A DNA stretch of 64,000 nt from Prochlorococcus sp. AG-686-J21 (lineage in GTDB: Bacteria > Cyanobacteriota > Cyanobacteriia > PCC-6307 > Cyanobiaceae): NCBI GenBank assembly GCA_003210285.1, contig QCVS01000003.1, positions 62,001 through 126,000 on the forward strand, given 5' to 3'. The translations under genes were made by a program, and so were the position numbers. Position 1 is the stretch's first letter; the number at the start of each line of letters is the position of its first letter. Below, piece after piece: positions 48,871 through 58,298 of the stretch. The notes beneath the pieces are model-generated. The model made no database searches. It was not told the DNA's origin and saw only the letters and a list, made by a program, of their open reading frames with translations.

Positions 48871-50409
48871 TTGAAAATTTTTAATAAACAACCAAAGATA
48901 TTTTTATCCGATTTAAAGCCTTTAAATATTGCTTCTTTAATAGTTGCATTTATAGTGATAATTCCAATTTTTAATTTCTTAATTGAAGGAATAGATTTTA
49001 TTTTAGGTGGGAATTTTTCTTTAGGAATTGCAGGAAGAAAAGAAATCTTTGGTACATTAAAACTTTTAATACTTACTAGTTTTTTGGGAGGTGGTTTAGG
49101 GACTTTAAACGGCTGGTTACTATCAAATTGCGAATTTAAATTAAGGAAAACTCTTCGTATTTTTCAACTAATTCCACTAGCAACTCCTGCATATTTGTTA
49201 ACTGCAGTTTTACAGGATTTAGGAAGCATTTTGGGATATCAAATAACTGGTTTATGGTGGGGAGTTCTTATACTTTCAATTACTACTTACCCTTATGTTT
49301 TCTTACTTGCTAATGAAAGTTTTAATAAATTTGGAGTTAATCAAATTAATGCTAGTAGAGGATTAGGAGTTGGACCATGGGGCAGCTTTTTTAAAATTGC
49401 ACTTCCAATGGCTCTCCCAGCATTAATAACTGGAATTAGCCTTATGTGTATGGAAGTTATGAATGAATTAGGAACTGTGGAGTTGTTAAATATTCCAAGT
49501 ATTTCTAAAGGAATAACTGAGAATTGGATAATTGAAGGTAATCCTAATAGCGCGATTGGATTATCTTTAGTTGCCTTGATAATAGTTTTTACTTTAATAT
49601 TATTTGAAAAATTTTCGAGAAGAAAGACGAAACGTTGGAGTGAAAATCCTGCATCATTAAGTTCTCTGGGATTTGAGTTAAAAGGGAATAGATCTTACTT
49701 AGCAGTTTTAGTTACTTTATTACCTCCATTATTTTCTATTGGAATTCCGTTTTTTTGGTTTCTGTTAAATATTGATCAGTTAAGAAAAGGATTCACAATA
49801 GAAATTCTATCTCTTACTTTTAGAACTATTAGCCTTGGAATAATTGCTGCAATAGTAACATTAATTTTCTCTTTAATATTAACGCTAGCTAATCGTCAGA
49901 ATAATAACTTACTTATTCGATTTATAACATTCCCTGCTGGTATTGGATATGCAATACCAGGCACGGTAATAGCTATATCATTAATAACTATTTCCAGTTC
50001 AAAGTTCCAATTTATGGCTGTATTCCTTCTGCTCTGGGGTTATGTAGTTCGTTTTTTAACTATTTCAAAAGGTACTCTTGATTCTGGGTTTGAAAGAATA
50101 TCTCCCAGCCTTGATGAGGCTGCAAGTGGACTAGGCTCTAATTGGCTTAGCGTTATCAAAAAGATTCATATGCCACTGTTAAAAGGACCTATATTTGTTG
50201 GATCACTTTTAGTATTTGTAGACACCATTAAGGAATTACCAATTACATTTATTCTCAGACCTTTTGACTTTGATACCTTATCAGTAAGGATATATCAATA
50301 TGCTGGAGATGAACGAATGGCAGAAGCAATATTACCTGCACTCTTCATAACAGTCTTAGGACTAATTGCATCAAGTACATTAATTCCAAGCCTAGATAAA
50401 AAGAACTAA
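48871..50409 (+). CDS. Iron(III)-type ABC transporter permease
   Basis: A 512-residue double-length permease of the FbpB/FutB type with about twelve membrane helices. Two ATPase-contact (EAA) loops are seen: ASRGLGVGPWGSFFKIALP near 165 and AASGLGSNWLSVIKKIHMP near 420. The start is a TTG, as no ATG is close to the conserved N-terminal helix. Neither the ATPase nor the binding protein lies beside it, which is usual for dispersed iron-uptake genes in Prochlorococcus. It may be co-transcribed with the CobW gene. Substrate (ferric iron) is inferred from family. Confidence 0.9.
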   Translation: MKIFNKQPKIFLSDLKPLNIASLIVAFIVIIPIFNFLIEGIDFILGGNFSLGIAGRKEIFGTLKLLILTSFLGGGLGTLNGWLLSNCEFKLRKTLRIFQLIPLATPAYLLTAVLQDLGSILGYQITGLWWGVLILSITTYPYVFLLANESFNKFGVNQINASRGLGVGPWGSFFKIALPMALPALITGISLMCMEVMNELGTVELLNIPSISKGITENWIIEGNPNSAIGLSLVALIIVFTLILFEKFSRRKTKRWSENPASLSSLGFELKGNRSYLAVLVTLLPPLFSIGIPFFWFLLNIDQLRKGFTIEILSLTFRTISLGIIAAIVTLIFSLILTLANRQNNNLLIRFITFPAGIGYAIPGTVIAISLITISSSKFQFMAVFLLLWGYVVRFLTISKGTLDSGFERISPSLDEAASGLGSNWLSVIKKIHMPLLKGPIFVGSLLVFVDTIKELPITFILRPFDFDTLSVRIYQYAGDERMAEAILPALFITVLGLIASSTLIPSLDKKN

Positions 50410-51356
50410 ATTCTTTTTAAAAGTTTTCTTAATAAGAAAGGTAGACCTAAAAACAAATCTGCCAACGTAGATATCAATCTAAAATAAATTAAACTTACAA
50501 AAATTATATTTTGCGGAATATTTTTTCCAATAAAAAAAATGAAACAAGCCTCAAATACACCAACGCCTCCAGGAGCTGTTGGAACTATTAATCCAATCGC
50601 CCAAGACAAACAAAAGATTACCAATAAATAAGAGATATTATATTGATTTTCTAAATTTACTATATAAAAGCAAATAATAAATCCAATAAATTTTGATAAT
50701 ACAAAAAGAATTTCTATCAGAAAAGCTCTCGCAGGGAAGAAAGAAATTATTTTTATTCTTTCCTCGAATCGATACTTTACATTATTAATTTTTAAAGCAC
50801 TAATAGTTTTAATTTTTAAGGTTTCTAACCTTATCAAAATGAGGTGAATTAATTTCCTATTCAGAAATACCAAAGGTATGAGTAGTAAAAAATAAAATGG
50901 GGAAAAAATTATACCAACTGAAGCCAATAAGAATGCTGAACACAACATAAAATAAGGTTCAATTAATGTCGAATAAAAAGCCAATTGAGGATTACTTATA
51001 TCCTTTAGAAAATTGTATCTTTCAAAAAAATGCCAAATACCTCCAGGAACGTACTTAAGAACATTCGTAAGTACATAAAAGGAAATTAAATTATTTTTAT
51101 TTTTAGTTTTAGTTTTACCAAACCAAAAAACTATATTTTCCCAAGCTATCGCATTAAAAAAAATACTTAGAATACAAAATAAAAATGATAAAAATATATA
51201 TTTTCCATTTCTAGCAAAATCTATTTGGAATGAAATTTGATCAAAATTTTTAAAAAAATAAAAACAGAAATAAGATAAGCTTAAAAGAAAAAAAAGTTTC
51301 TTCAAGATTGAAAAGTTAATATTATTTAAAAGCTTTATAAAAGATATTTTTTGCAT
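50406..51356 (-). CDS. UPF0104/LPG-synthase-type membrane protein (flippase-like)
   Basis: A protein of 316 residues from ATG at 51356; a TTG at 51374 would overlap larC. About eight to nine hydrophobic helices contain VPGGIWHFFERY and the motif PTAPGGVGVFEACF, both characteristic of the lysylphosphatidylglycerol-synthase transmembrane family. Members move lipids across the membrane. It ends overlapping the ABC permease stop by four bases on the other strand and follows larC. Confidence 0.85.
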   Translation of the reverse strand: MQKISFIKLLNNINFSILKKLFFLLSLSYFCFYFFKNFDQISFQIDFARNGKYIFLSFLFCILSIFFNAIAWENIVFWFGKTKTKNKNNLISFYVLTNVLKYVPGGIWHFFERYNFLKDISNPQLAFYSTLIEPYFMLCSAFLLASVGIIFSPFYFLLLIPLVFLNRKLIHLILIRLETLKIKTISALKINNVKYRFEERIKIISFFPARAFLIEILFVLSKFIGFIICFYIVNLENQYNISYLLVIFCLSWAIGLIVPTAPGGVGVFEACFIFFIGKNIPQNIIFVSLIYFRLISTLADLFLGLPFLLRKLLKRI

Positions 51357-51364
51357 ATTAAACC

Positions 51365-52588
51365 TTATTCCCAATCTTCTAAAGCTTTAAATTCTTTGCA
51401 AGATTCTTTAATGATATTTCTTACTTCTTGGGCTGATTTATTATTCTCAATTTGCAATCTTAAAATTTCATCATTCTCTGGTTTCATATTAATAGTTCCA
51501 TCAGGTTTTATTGATTGTTTAAATCTAATTTTCCCAAAAGTTGTTAAGCACTCGCCCTTTCTTCTTAGTAAAACCCACCTCGATTGTTTTCTTTCTCTCA
51601 ATCCTATAGTAGTAGAGATTTGAAACCACAATTTCCTGAAATACTCTTTCTTTTCTATAGGTAAGATAACTTGGAGAGAAAAACCTATTCGGTTTTTTTT
51701 CATATTAATTGTCTGAGAGGAAACATCATATGCTCCTTCTTTTCTAAATAGCTCCAGCAAATTAGCTATTTCTTCAGATGTTTGATCATCAATCCATGCC
51801 TCTTGAACACAAATCTCCTCATGCCTTGGACTAATTTTTTGATCTATCAAATTCTCATCATCAGAATTAATTTTTAAAACCCTGACCAAATTTGGGCATG
51901 GAAGTTTTAAATTCCCAAGACCTACTCCATAGGAATGAATAGAATATTTATAAGGAATTTGGAAAGATTCAACTAAATTACAAAGTAAGGCGATTCCCGT
52001 TGGAGTTGATAATTCTCCCTCTATAGAATCAAAACTTGAGATCACCTTAATATTTTTTTTTCTTAATAACTCTATTACAGCAGGAGATGGTATTGATAGT
52101 TTGCCATGATCAGCCTGAATAAAACCTCTCCCTAAAGTTGGTTCATTACAAAAAACCTTCTTTGGCTTTAAATATTCTATTGAAGTACAGACTCCAATAA
52201 TATCTACTAAGGAATCGATTGCACCGATCTCATGAAAATGAACTTCTTCTGGGTTAATACCATGAACTTTTCCTTCTGCTATGGCTAAAGACTCGAAAAC
52301 TTCATAAATTCTTTTTTTTAATTGTTTTTTTAATTGAGCCTTAAGAATTAAATCTTTAATACTTTTCCAATCTCTTTTAGTACTTTGATCAACCTTCTCA
52401 ACGTCAACCTTTATTCCTCGAATTGAACAATTTTGAGATTCTTTGAAGTTCAAATAATATAAATTTTCTAATCCAAAACATGCGAGTGTTTTTTCAATTT
52501 CATATTTTGGTACCCCCAAATCATAAAAAGCACCTAGTAACATATCCCCAGAGACCCCAGGAGAACACTCGATTAAAATTTCTTCCAT
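51365..52588 (-). CDS. larC: LarC-type nickel-cofactor protein (DUF111)
   Basis: A 407-residue protein beginning ECSPGVSGDMLLGAF and including VHFHEIGAIDSLVDIIG and GELSTPTGIALL, signatures of LarC. LarC inserts nickel into the pyridinium pincer cofactor of lactate racemase. I see no larA or larB beside it, so its job may be to serve another enzyme. The gene is intact in one frame, unlike split larC1/larC2 versions. It is followed by the flippase-like gene and preceded by an unknown gene on the same strand. Confidence 0.92.
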   Translation of the reverse strand: MEEILIECSPGVSGDMLLGAFYDLGVPKYEIEKTLACFGLENLYYLNFKESQNCSIRGIKVDVEKVDQSTKRDWKSIKDLILKAQLKKQLKKRIYEVFESLAIAEGKVHGINPEEVHFHEIGAIDSLVDIIGVCTSIEYLKPKKVFCNEPTLGRGFIQADHGKLSIPSPAVIELLRKKNIKVISSFDSIEGELSTPTGIALLCNLVESFQIPYKYSIHSYGVGLGNLKLPCPNLVRVLKINSDDENLIDQKISPRHEEICVQEAWIDDQTSEEIANLLELFRKEGAYDVSSQTINMKKNRIGFSLQVILPIEKKEYFRKLWFQISTTIGLRERKQSRWVLLRRKGECLTTFGKIRFKQSIKPDGTINMKPENDEILRLQIENNKSAQEVRNIIKESCKEFKALEDWE

Positions 52589-52653
52589 AACTCTTTATAG
52601 ATTTTTGAATAGTAAGAATTCAAGAGATAAAAAATTGACAATAATAATCAATA

Positions 52654-53253
52654 CTATCCTTTCTCAGATTTTATTTTTTCAATAATTTCATACTTAACCA
52701 TTCGTAGTGTAGTTCCGTCCCTAATTACATCTAGGCTTACAAAGTTATTTAGAAATTGAAGAGAGATCTCTCCTTCAATAATAATTTTAAAAGTTGTATA
52801 TTTTGATCTCTTTGAAAGTGGAGAAGAACAGATTTTTATAACAATCTCTTTCTTTTGTGTATTTACATAAACCAATTCTCCCCTTATAGAAAAATAATTA
52901 TTGTTTAAATTTAATTCTTCTAATAATTCATTAGGATCCTTTTCAGAATTATTATTATCAATCTCATTCAGATTATAAGGGTCCCATATACCTGCCACCT
53001 GTAAATGTAGATTGTTAATGTTTTTATTTCTTGGATAAACAATCCAAAAATGATTTTTCTCTAAATTGATATATTTTTTTATCAGTCCTATAGCTTTACC
53101 AAGGATAACTGTTTCAAGTATTTTTCCTTCTTTATCAATTAATGTTCCTCGATTTAATTGGTCAATATTATTTGGCTTATAAATACCTTTAACAATACCT
53201 ATTGCTCTGTACTGTAATTTATTTGTAACTTCTTGTATGGGATTTTTAATCAT
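52654..53253 (-). CDS. Unknown conserved-looking protein
   Basis: A 199-residue protein without signal or membrane segments. The N-terminal half shows beta pattern (AIGIVKGIYKP, RGTLIDKEGKIL), and there is a second beta-rich half (FSIRGELVYVNTQKKEIVIKI). An Asn/Glu linker separates the two. Two OB-like or beta-barrel domains are possible. I do not recognise the family and give no function. It lies between a secreted small protein and larC, same strand. Confidence 0.7.
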   Translation of the reverse strand: MIKNPIQEVTNKLQYRAIGIVKGIYKPNNIDQLNRGTLIDKEGKILETVILGKAIGLIKKYINLEKNHFWIVYPRNKNINNLHLQVAGIWDPYNLNEIDNNNSEKDPNELLEELNLNNNYFSIRGELVYVNTQKKEIVIKICSSPLSKRSKYTTFKIIIEGEISLQFLNNFVSLDVIRDGTTLRMVKYEIIEKIKSEKG

Positions 53254-53298
53254 ATGTAGTTGTTTTTGAGAAATGTTTTTAATAAGATATTTATTGAA

Positions 53299-53610
53299 TT
53301 AAAGACTTTCTTTTTCTTCAATCTTATTAAATAATTTTAATGCATCATCTATAGCCTCAGATGGCTTAGTCGCATCATTCATACTATTAGCCCTTCTAAT
53401 CATCTCAACTATCTCAAAAGGGTTAGTAGGTAAAGCTGAGTTATTTGTGTCAATTTTTGTAGAGCTATCAATTTCAATTTCATTCAAGTATGACTCTTCT
53501 GCACTTAAAAGAGTTGTTTTGATATTGATGAATGAAATAAATATAATAAAAACTTTTCCTAATCTTGATATCTTTTTGTTTAAGTTGAATTTCATTTTGT
53601 TTAATTTCAA
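53299..53610 (-). CDS. Small secreted protein, unknown
   Basis: A 103-residue protein with a basic start and hydrophobic segment (LGKVFIIFISFINIKTTLLS), possible cleavage after SAEES. The short acidic mature part contains NPFEIVEMIRRANSMNDATKPSEAIDDALKLF, written here by its key residues Pro-Phe-Glu and Arg-Arg-Ala. Similar ending regions occur in small cyanobacterial exported proteins of unknown role. It leads the run of four leftward genes to 50406. Confidence 0.65.
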   Translation of the reverse strand: MKLNKMKFNLNKKISRLGKVFIIFISFINIKTTLLSAEESYLNEIEIDSSTKIDTNNSALPTNPFEIVEMIRRANSMNDATKPSEAIDDALKLFNKIEEKESL

Positions 53611-53667
53611 AATAATTTAAGATTTAAAATTATTTGCTATTTTAATTTTACATAATTTGGTAATAAA

Positions 53668-54513
53668 TTGTTAATAGCAACTTGGAATGTAAATTCTGTA
53701 AGAACAAGGCTTTCTCAAATTACTAATTGGATTAATGAGGTAAATCCAGATATCTTATGTCTACAAGAAACTAAAGTTATAGATGATGCTTTTCCTTTAT
53801 CCCATTTTAAAGAATTAGGTTATGAAGTTCTAATTCATGGGCAAAAATCTTACAATGGCGTTGCAATAATAAGTAAGTTCAAAATTGAAAATATAAAGAA
53901 AGGATTTACTAACGAGAATGAGGGAGAGGAAATTTCTATAGAATTAAATAAACAAAAAAGGCTAATTTCTGCAGATATCAATGGTTTAAAAATAATAAAT
54001 GTTTATGTGCCAAACGGTTCTTCAATAGATTCTGACAAATTCGACTATAAGATTAAATGGTTAAATCATTTATCAGCATTCTTAGATGAGCAATTGAAAG
54101 ATGATGATTTAGTCTGTTTCGTAGGAGACTTTAATATAGCTCCAAGCGAAATAGATATTCATGCTCCTCAAAAATACGAAGGGGGGATAATGGCTTCAAA
54201 AATGGAAAGAGAAGCACTCAATAATGTTCTTAAAGGAAGATTTATCGATTCTTTTCGGATTTTCGAGAAGAATACTGGGCATTGGAGTTGGTGGGATTAC
54301 CGTAATAATGCATATGAACTAAATAAAGGCTGGAGAATAGACCATATTTATATCAGTAAAAACCTTTCATCAAAACTTAAAAGCTGTGTAATAGAGAGGA
54401 ATCAAAGAGAAAATTTACAACCTAGTGATCATGCTCCAGTATTAATTAATCTAGAGATCGATAATCAAAATGAGGATTACTTTGATGATGATGATGATCT
54501 TTTCGAAATATAA
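53668..54513 (+). CDS. xth: Exodeoxyribonuclease III
   Basis: A 281-residue DNase-I-fold AP endonuclease/3' exonuclease of base-excision repair. Motifs are TWNVNSVRTRL, LCLQETKV, VGDFNIAPSEID, HWSWWDYRNNAY and LQPSDHAPVLI, covering the catalytic Asp/Asn/His/Glu set. The start is a TTG at 53668, since the conserved TWNVNS begins five residues in and no ATG precedes. The protein ends in an acidic Asp-rich tail. Confidence 0.95.
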   Translation: MLIATWNVNSVRTRLSQITNWINEVNPDILCLQETKVIDDAFPLSHFKELGYEVLIHGQKSYNGVAIISKFKIENIKKGFTNENEGEEISIELNKQKRLISADINGLKIINVYVPNGSSIDSDKFDYKIKWLNHLSAFLDEQLKDDDLVCFVGDFNIAPSEIDIHAPQKYEGGIMASKMEREALNNVLKGRFIDSFRIFEKNTGHWSWWDYRNNAYELNKGWRIDHIYISKNLSSKLKSCVIERNQRENLQPSDHAPVLINLEIDNQNEDYFDDDDDLFEI

Positions 54514-54740
54514 TTCCAAAAGATCTTAATTTTTCATGATCCTCAAAACGCTTTATAACAAAGAATAATTCAGAAATAAACTAACTTCATATCAAATTTT
54601 ACTCAAAATTAATTATTTACATTCCAAAGTATCGCAATAAAAATATCATAATGTAGAATTTCAATCTGATTGACAAAATTTTTACTTATTTCTAAGTTAG
54701 AACATGATGAAATCTTCTCAAAACCACATTTATTTAAATT
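54514..54740. other. Longest intergenic region after the sigma factor upstream gap
   Basis: This 227-base AT-rich gap precedes hemL. I see no tRNA, small open frame or strong hairpin. It probably holds the hemL promoter, with ATCATAATGTAG near 54644 as a weak -10 candidate. Confidence 0.4.
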
Positions 54741-56042
54741 TTGACTGACATATTAAATACTACTCATTCTGAAGAATTTTTTTCTTCAGCTTTAGAATTA
54801 ATGCCAGGTGGGGTTAGTTCCCCAGTTAGAGCATTTAAGTCTGTTGGTGGTCAGCCAATTGTTTTTGATAGAGTAAAAGGCCCTTTTGCCTGGGATGTCG
54901 ATGGGAATAGGTATATTGATTACATAGGAAGTTGGGGACCCGCCATTTGTGGACATGCCCATCCTGAAGTAATTACAGCATTGCAAGAAGCAATTGAAAA
55001 AGGAACTAGTTTTGGAGCCCCTTGTGTCTTAGAGAATAAACTTGCCAAAATGGTAATAGACGCTGTTCCATCGGTAGAAATGGTTAGATTTGTAAACAGT
55101 GGTACGGAAGCCTGTATGGCAGTTTTAAGGCTAATGAGAGCATTTACCGGAAGAGATAAAGTAATAAAATTTGATGGATGCTATCACGGTCATGCTGATA
55201 TGTTTTTGGTAAAAGCCGGATCTGGAGTAGCTACTTTAGGCTTACCAGATTCCCCAGGGGTTCCAAGAACTACAACAGCAAACACTCTAACTGCGCCTTA
55301 CAACGATCTGGAAGCTGTAAAAAAATTATTTTCTGAGAATCCTGATGCAATATCAGGGGTAATTCTTGAACCTATAGTTGGCAATGCAGGTTTTATTACT
55401 CCTGAACCTGGTTTCCTTGAAGGATTAAGAGAACTCACAACTGAAAATGGATCTTTACTAGTTTTTGATGAAGTTATGACTGGCTTCAGAATTAGCTATG
55501 GAGGCGTTCAAGAAAAATTTGGAGTTACGCCTGATTTGACAACCCTCGGCAAAGTAATTGGAGGAGGTTTACCTGTAGGAGCATATGGAGGAAGAAAAGA
55601 AATAATGTCAATGATTGCACCATCTGGGCCCGTATATCAAGCCGGAACTTTAAGTGGAAATCCATTAGCAATGACAGCAGGCATTAAAACTCTTGAATTA
55701 CTTAAACAAGAAGGGACATACGAAAAGCTTGAGTCAACAACTTCTAGGTTAATTGAAGGTATAATTCAATCTGCTGAAAACAATGGTATTGCAATAAATG
55801 GTGGGAGCGTAAGTGCAATGTTTGGATTTTTCTTATGTGAAGGACCAGTAAGAAATTTTGAAGAAGCTAAAACAAATAATTCAGAACTCTTTGGCAAACT
55901 ACATAGGGAGATGCTCAAACGAGGGATATACTTGGCTCCAAGTCCATTTGAAGCTGGATTTACTTCATTAGCCCATAGTGACGAAGAGATTGATCGAACG
56001 ATAGAAGCATTCGATCAATCTTTTAGTGTTATAAAAAATTAA
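54741..56042 (+). CDS. hemL: Glutamate-1-semialdehyde 2,1-aminomutase
   Basis: A 433-residue PLP enzyme, last step to 5-aminolevulinate. The PLP lysine is Lys271 in [15 protein letters not shown]. Other signatures are [11 protein letters not shown] near residue 27, [13 protein letters not shown] and DEVMTGFR. The start is a TTG at 54741, giving the family N-terminus. It acts on glutamyl-tRNA-derived semialdehyde, linking to gltX at the window end. It ends two bases from the opposing SPFH gene. Confidence 0.97.
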   Translation: MTDILNTTHSEEFFSSALELMPGGVSSPVRAFKSVGGQPIVFDRVKGPFAWDVDGNRYIDYIGSWGPAICGHAHPEVITALQEAIEKGTSFGAPCVLENKLAKMVIDAVPSVEMVRFVNSGTEACMAVLRLMRAFTGRDKVIKFDGCYHGHADMFLVKAGSGVATLGLPDSPGVPRTTTANTLTAPYNDLEAVKKLFSENPDAISGVILEPIVGNAGFITPEPGFLEGLRELTTENGSLLVFDEVMTGFRISYGGVQEKFGVTPDLTTLGKVIGGGLPVGAYGGRKEIMSMIAPSGPVYQAGTLSGNPLAMTAGIKTLELLKQEGTYEKLESTTSRLIEGIIQSAENNGIAINGGSVSAMFGFFLCEGPVRNFEEAKTNNSELFGKLHREMLKRGIYLAPSPFEAGFTSLAHSDEEIDRTIEAFDQSFSVIKN

Positions 56043-56044
56043 TT

Positions 56045-56851
56045 TTATCTATTATTTCCTCCAACAATTACAGGTGGCATTGATCCACTAGTTCCTGGGA
56101 GGCTTGGGACTACTTGTGTACTGCCATCCCATTTATCCAAGAATAGTTTAAAAAGAACCTGATCATTTAAGCCTTTATTAAGGGTCTCATACCTTAGAGC
56201 TTCCTGTGCTGCAATTTCTACTTCTGTTTTAGCTCTCAATAGTAGCTGTCCAGCTATTTGTTTCTGTTCAATAGCCGCTCTGTATTCCTCAGCTATTTCT
56301 AAACCAGTAAGATCTAAACTTTTAACATCTACGTAATCAAAAGAGTTCAATTCCTCAGCCACAGTGTCAGCTACTTTTTCAGAAATAACATTAAATTCAG
56401 TTGCTATTGTTTCTAATTCGTACTGTGAGAAGACAGATTTCAGAGCTTTAAGTAAAGAAGGCTGGACTATCTTTGCATAAACATCACTATTTCTGCTAGC
56501 AATTGTTGCAAAAATCCTACCTGCTTCATCTGGCTTAACCGAATATTTAACAGTAGCTGTTGCTCTAATAACTTGAAGATCTTTTGTTAATGTTTCAAAT
56601 TTCTCAGGTTGAACTTGAGTTTTTATATCAAAGGGAAAGACCGACTGAACGAAGGGGACTTTAAAATTTAATCCTGCTCTTCTAGAACCACCACTTACTT
56701 TTCCTAAAGTAGTTACCACAGCAACTTGGCCAGAAGGCACCACAAATAAAGATTGTGTGAGCAAAAGAAATCCAGTAAAAGATAATACAATTAGTAGAGT
56801 TGCTGTTCCTCCAGGCCCCGTTGGAGTGACATTTTTGAAAGATGTTGACAT
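56045..56851 (-). CDS. SPFH/prohibitin-family membrane protein
   Basis: A 268-residue band-7 protein. One membrane helix at about 18-38 is followed by the SPFH domain (VPSGQVAVVTTLGKVSGG, GLNFKVPFVQSVFPFDI). A helical coiled-coil segment (EEYRAAIEQKQIAGQLLL to QEALRYETL) forms ring oligomers in relatives. It resembles cyanobacterial prohibitin homologues (Phb). The Pro/Gly-rich tail ends VIVGGNNR. A perfect palindrome sits 37 bases upstream. Confidence 0.92.
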   Translation of the reverse strand: MSTSFKNVTPTGPGGTATLLIVLSFTGFLLLTQSLFVVPSGQVAVVTTLGKVSGGSRRAGLNFKVPFVQSVFPFDIKTQVQPEKFETLTKDLQVIRATATVKYSVKPDEAGRIFATIASRNSDVYAKIVQPSLLKALKSVFSQYELETIATEFNVISEKVADTVAEELNSFDYVDVKSLDLTGLEIAEEYRAAIEQKQIAGQLLLRAKTEVEIAAQEALRYETLNKGLNDQVLFKLFLDKWDGSTQVVPSLPGTSGSMPPVIVGGNNR

Positions 56852-56887
56852 TTAAATTTGATTTTAATTAATCATATTTAAAGAAAT

Positions 56888-56905
56888 TAATTAATGCATT
56901 AATTA
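56888..56905. repeat. 18-bp perfect palindrome upstream of the SPFH gene
   Basis: TAATTAATGCATTAATTA is self-complementary over 18 bases and lies between the SPFH gene start and the 67-residue gene end. It could be an operator. In such AT-rich DNA about one palindrome of this length is expected per window by chance. Confidence 0.3.
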
Positions 56906-56968
56906 GTTATTTAATTAAAATATTTTTTTAATAATTGTTTTACGAAATTAACGAATGACAATTATGAA

Positions 56969-57172
56969 TTATCTCGCTTTAAATTTCTGCAATAATTGCA
57001 AATAAAGATCCTCATCTATTTCTCTTATATCGTATTCAGAAGGCAAGACTCCATGCTTATGCTCATGGGCAGCCATCCAGCAAAATTTCTCAATTTCTGT
57101 TAACGAAAAACGTGGGTAGTCTTTTATTTTTAGGCATAATAAATCAATAAGAGATTTTGGATAATCTGTCAT
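56969..57172 (-). CDS. Small cytosolic protein, unknown
   Basis: A 67-residue protein without signal or membrane segment. Features are SLIDLLCLKIKDYPRFSL, EIEKFCWMAAHEHKHGVLPSEYDIRE-type residues (Cys, Trp, two His close together) and an acidic-then-basic end. The clustered Cys and His could bind metal, but no family is recognised. It follows yajQ by 24 bases on the same strand. Confidence 0.65.
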   Translation of the reverse strand: MTDYPKSLIDLLCLKIKDYPRFSLTEIEKFCWMAAHEHKHGVLPSEYDIREIDEDLYLQLLQKFKAR

Positions 57173-57196
57173 TATAAGATCTTAATTATTTACATA

Positions 57197-57694
57197 TTAT
57201 CGATAATTATTAGCTTGGAGAGGGATTTTATAAGTCTCCTCCAAATTATCAAGTAACTTAATCGCTAATTGAAGATCATTCTTGCTTTTGCTCATTACTC
57301 TCAATGTTTCTCCATTAATACTTACATTGATCTTTTTAATTTCATCTCTCATATCTTTACTGATTTTTTTCGCAATTTCCTGATTAAGTCCTTTCTTTAA
57401 AGTGATAGTTTGCTTTACTTTATTTCCACTTACTACTTCAATAAGGTTGAAATCGAAAATTTTTAAAGAGAGTTTTCTTTTTATTGTTTTTTGTCTAATA
57501 ATATCAATTACAGAATTTAGAGTTAATTCACTATTTGTAATTATGAAAATGTTGTCTTTTTCTAAGTCCAAGGAGGTTTCTGTTCCTTTAAGATCATATC
57601 TTTGAGAAATCTCTCTCTTAACTTGATCCAGAGCATTAACTAATTCTTGCCTATCAAAATCAGAAACTACATCAAATGAAAAATTTTCCGGCAT
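57197..57694 (-). CDS. yajQ: YajQ-family nucleotide-binding protein
   Basis: A 165-residue UPF0234 protein: FDVVSDFDRQELVNALDQ at the start and a C-terminal KKINVSINGETLRVMSKSKNDLQ-type segment (key VSINGE, RVMSKSKNDLQ). YajQ proteins bind RNA or nucleotides, and some bind cyclic di-GMP as regulators. The size is typical. It is in a leftward run with the Rossmann-fold gene upstream. Confidence 0.94.
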   Translation of the reverse strand: MPENFSFDVVSDFDRQELVNALDQVKREISQRYDLKGTETSLDLEKDNIFIITNSELTLNSVIDIIRQKTIKRKLSLKIFDFNLIEVVSGNKVKQTITLKKGLNQEIAKKISKDMRDEIKKINVSINGETLRVMSKSKNDLQLAIKLLDNLEETYKIPLQANNYR

Positions 57695-57760
57695 TACTGA
57701 TATTTAAAATTAATTTAATTATTACTCAAATAAACTTAAAAAAAAATAAAAAGAAATAAT

Positions 57761-58273
57761 TTAATCAAAAAATAACAAACTAACTACCTTACCCATTTCT
57801 TCAGCACATCTACAACTATTTAATAAAGTTTCACTATCGTGAAAAGCAAAACAAATTAATTGATCACATCTATTAATAATCTCCTGATTACAAAGACTAC
57901 TTGCCATCGGTAAAGGTAACTCATCATTCTCGTTTTTCTCAACCAAATGCATAACATTCTCTAGTTGGTTTTTAATTTCAGGTAATTGCTTATTTAAACT
58001 CTGTGGTAAAAGAACAGTCAGCAAGGACGGATTAATATCTAAAACAGCTCTTATTACGGCGGCATTAACTCCCTGAGATCCTGAGGTAAGAATATTATGC
58101 CCCTCTTCCGCTAATGATCTTGCGATTAATTCGATCAAGTGAATGTCAACCACAGGTACATGTCTACTACCCAAAAAAGCAATCCTTCTTTTTCCATTAT
58201 CCTGAAGTTTTGCAAGTTCCTGAGCTAAGGTATCAACACCTTCTTTTGAAGGTAGGTCTAAAGAACGACTCAA
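57761..58273 (-). CDS. Rossmann/SLOG-like protein (DprA/LOG-related)
   Basis: A 170-residue protein. RRIAFLGSRHVPVVD near residue 29 and GHNILTSGSQGVNAAVIRAVL near 78 recall the nucleotide-binding GS and GxxGxN motifs of the SLOG superfamily (DprA, LOG). The C-terminal RCDQLICFAFHDSETLLN would complete the Rossmann fold. It lacks DNA-processing domains of true DprA. The function is unknown. It is separated by 25 bases from the BioD/DRTGG gene upstream and probably co-expressed. Confidence 0.72.
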   Translation of the reverse strand: MSRSLDLPSKEGVDTLAQELAKLQDNGKRRIAFLGSRHVPVVDIHLIELIARSLAEEGHNILTSGSQGVNAAVIRAVLDINPSLLTVLLPQSLNKQLPEIKNQLENVMHLVEKNENDELPLPMASSLCNQEIINRCDQLICFAFHDSETLLNSCRCAEEMGKVVSLLFFD

Positions 58274-58298
58274 AATAAAAAAGTTACTACATTTGAAA

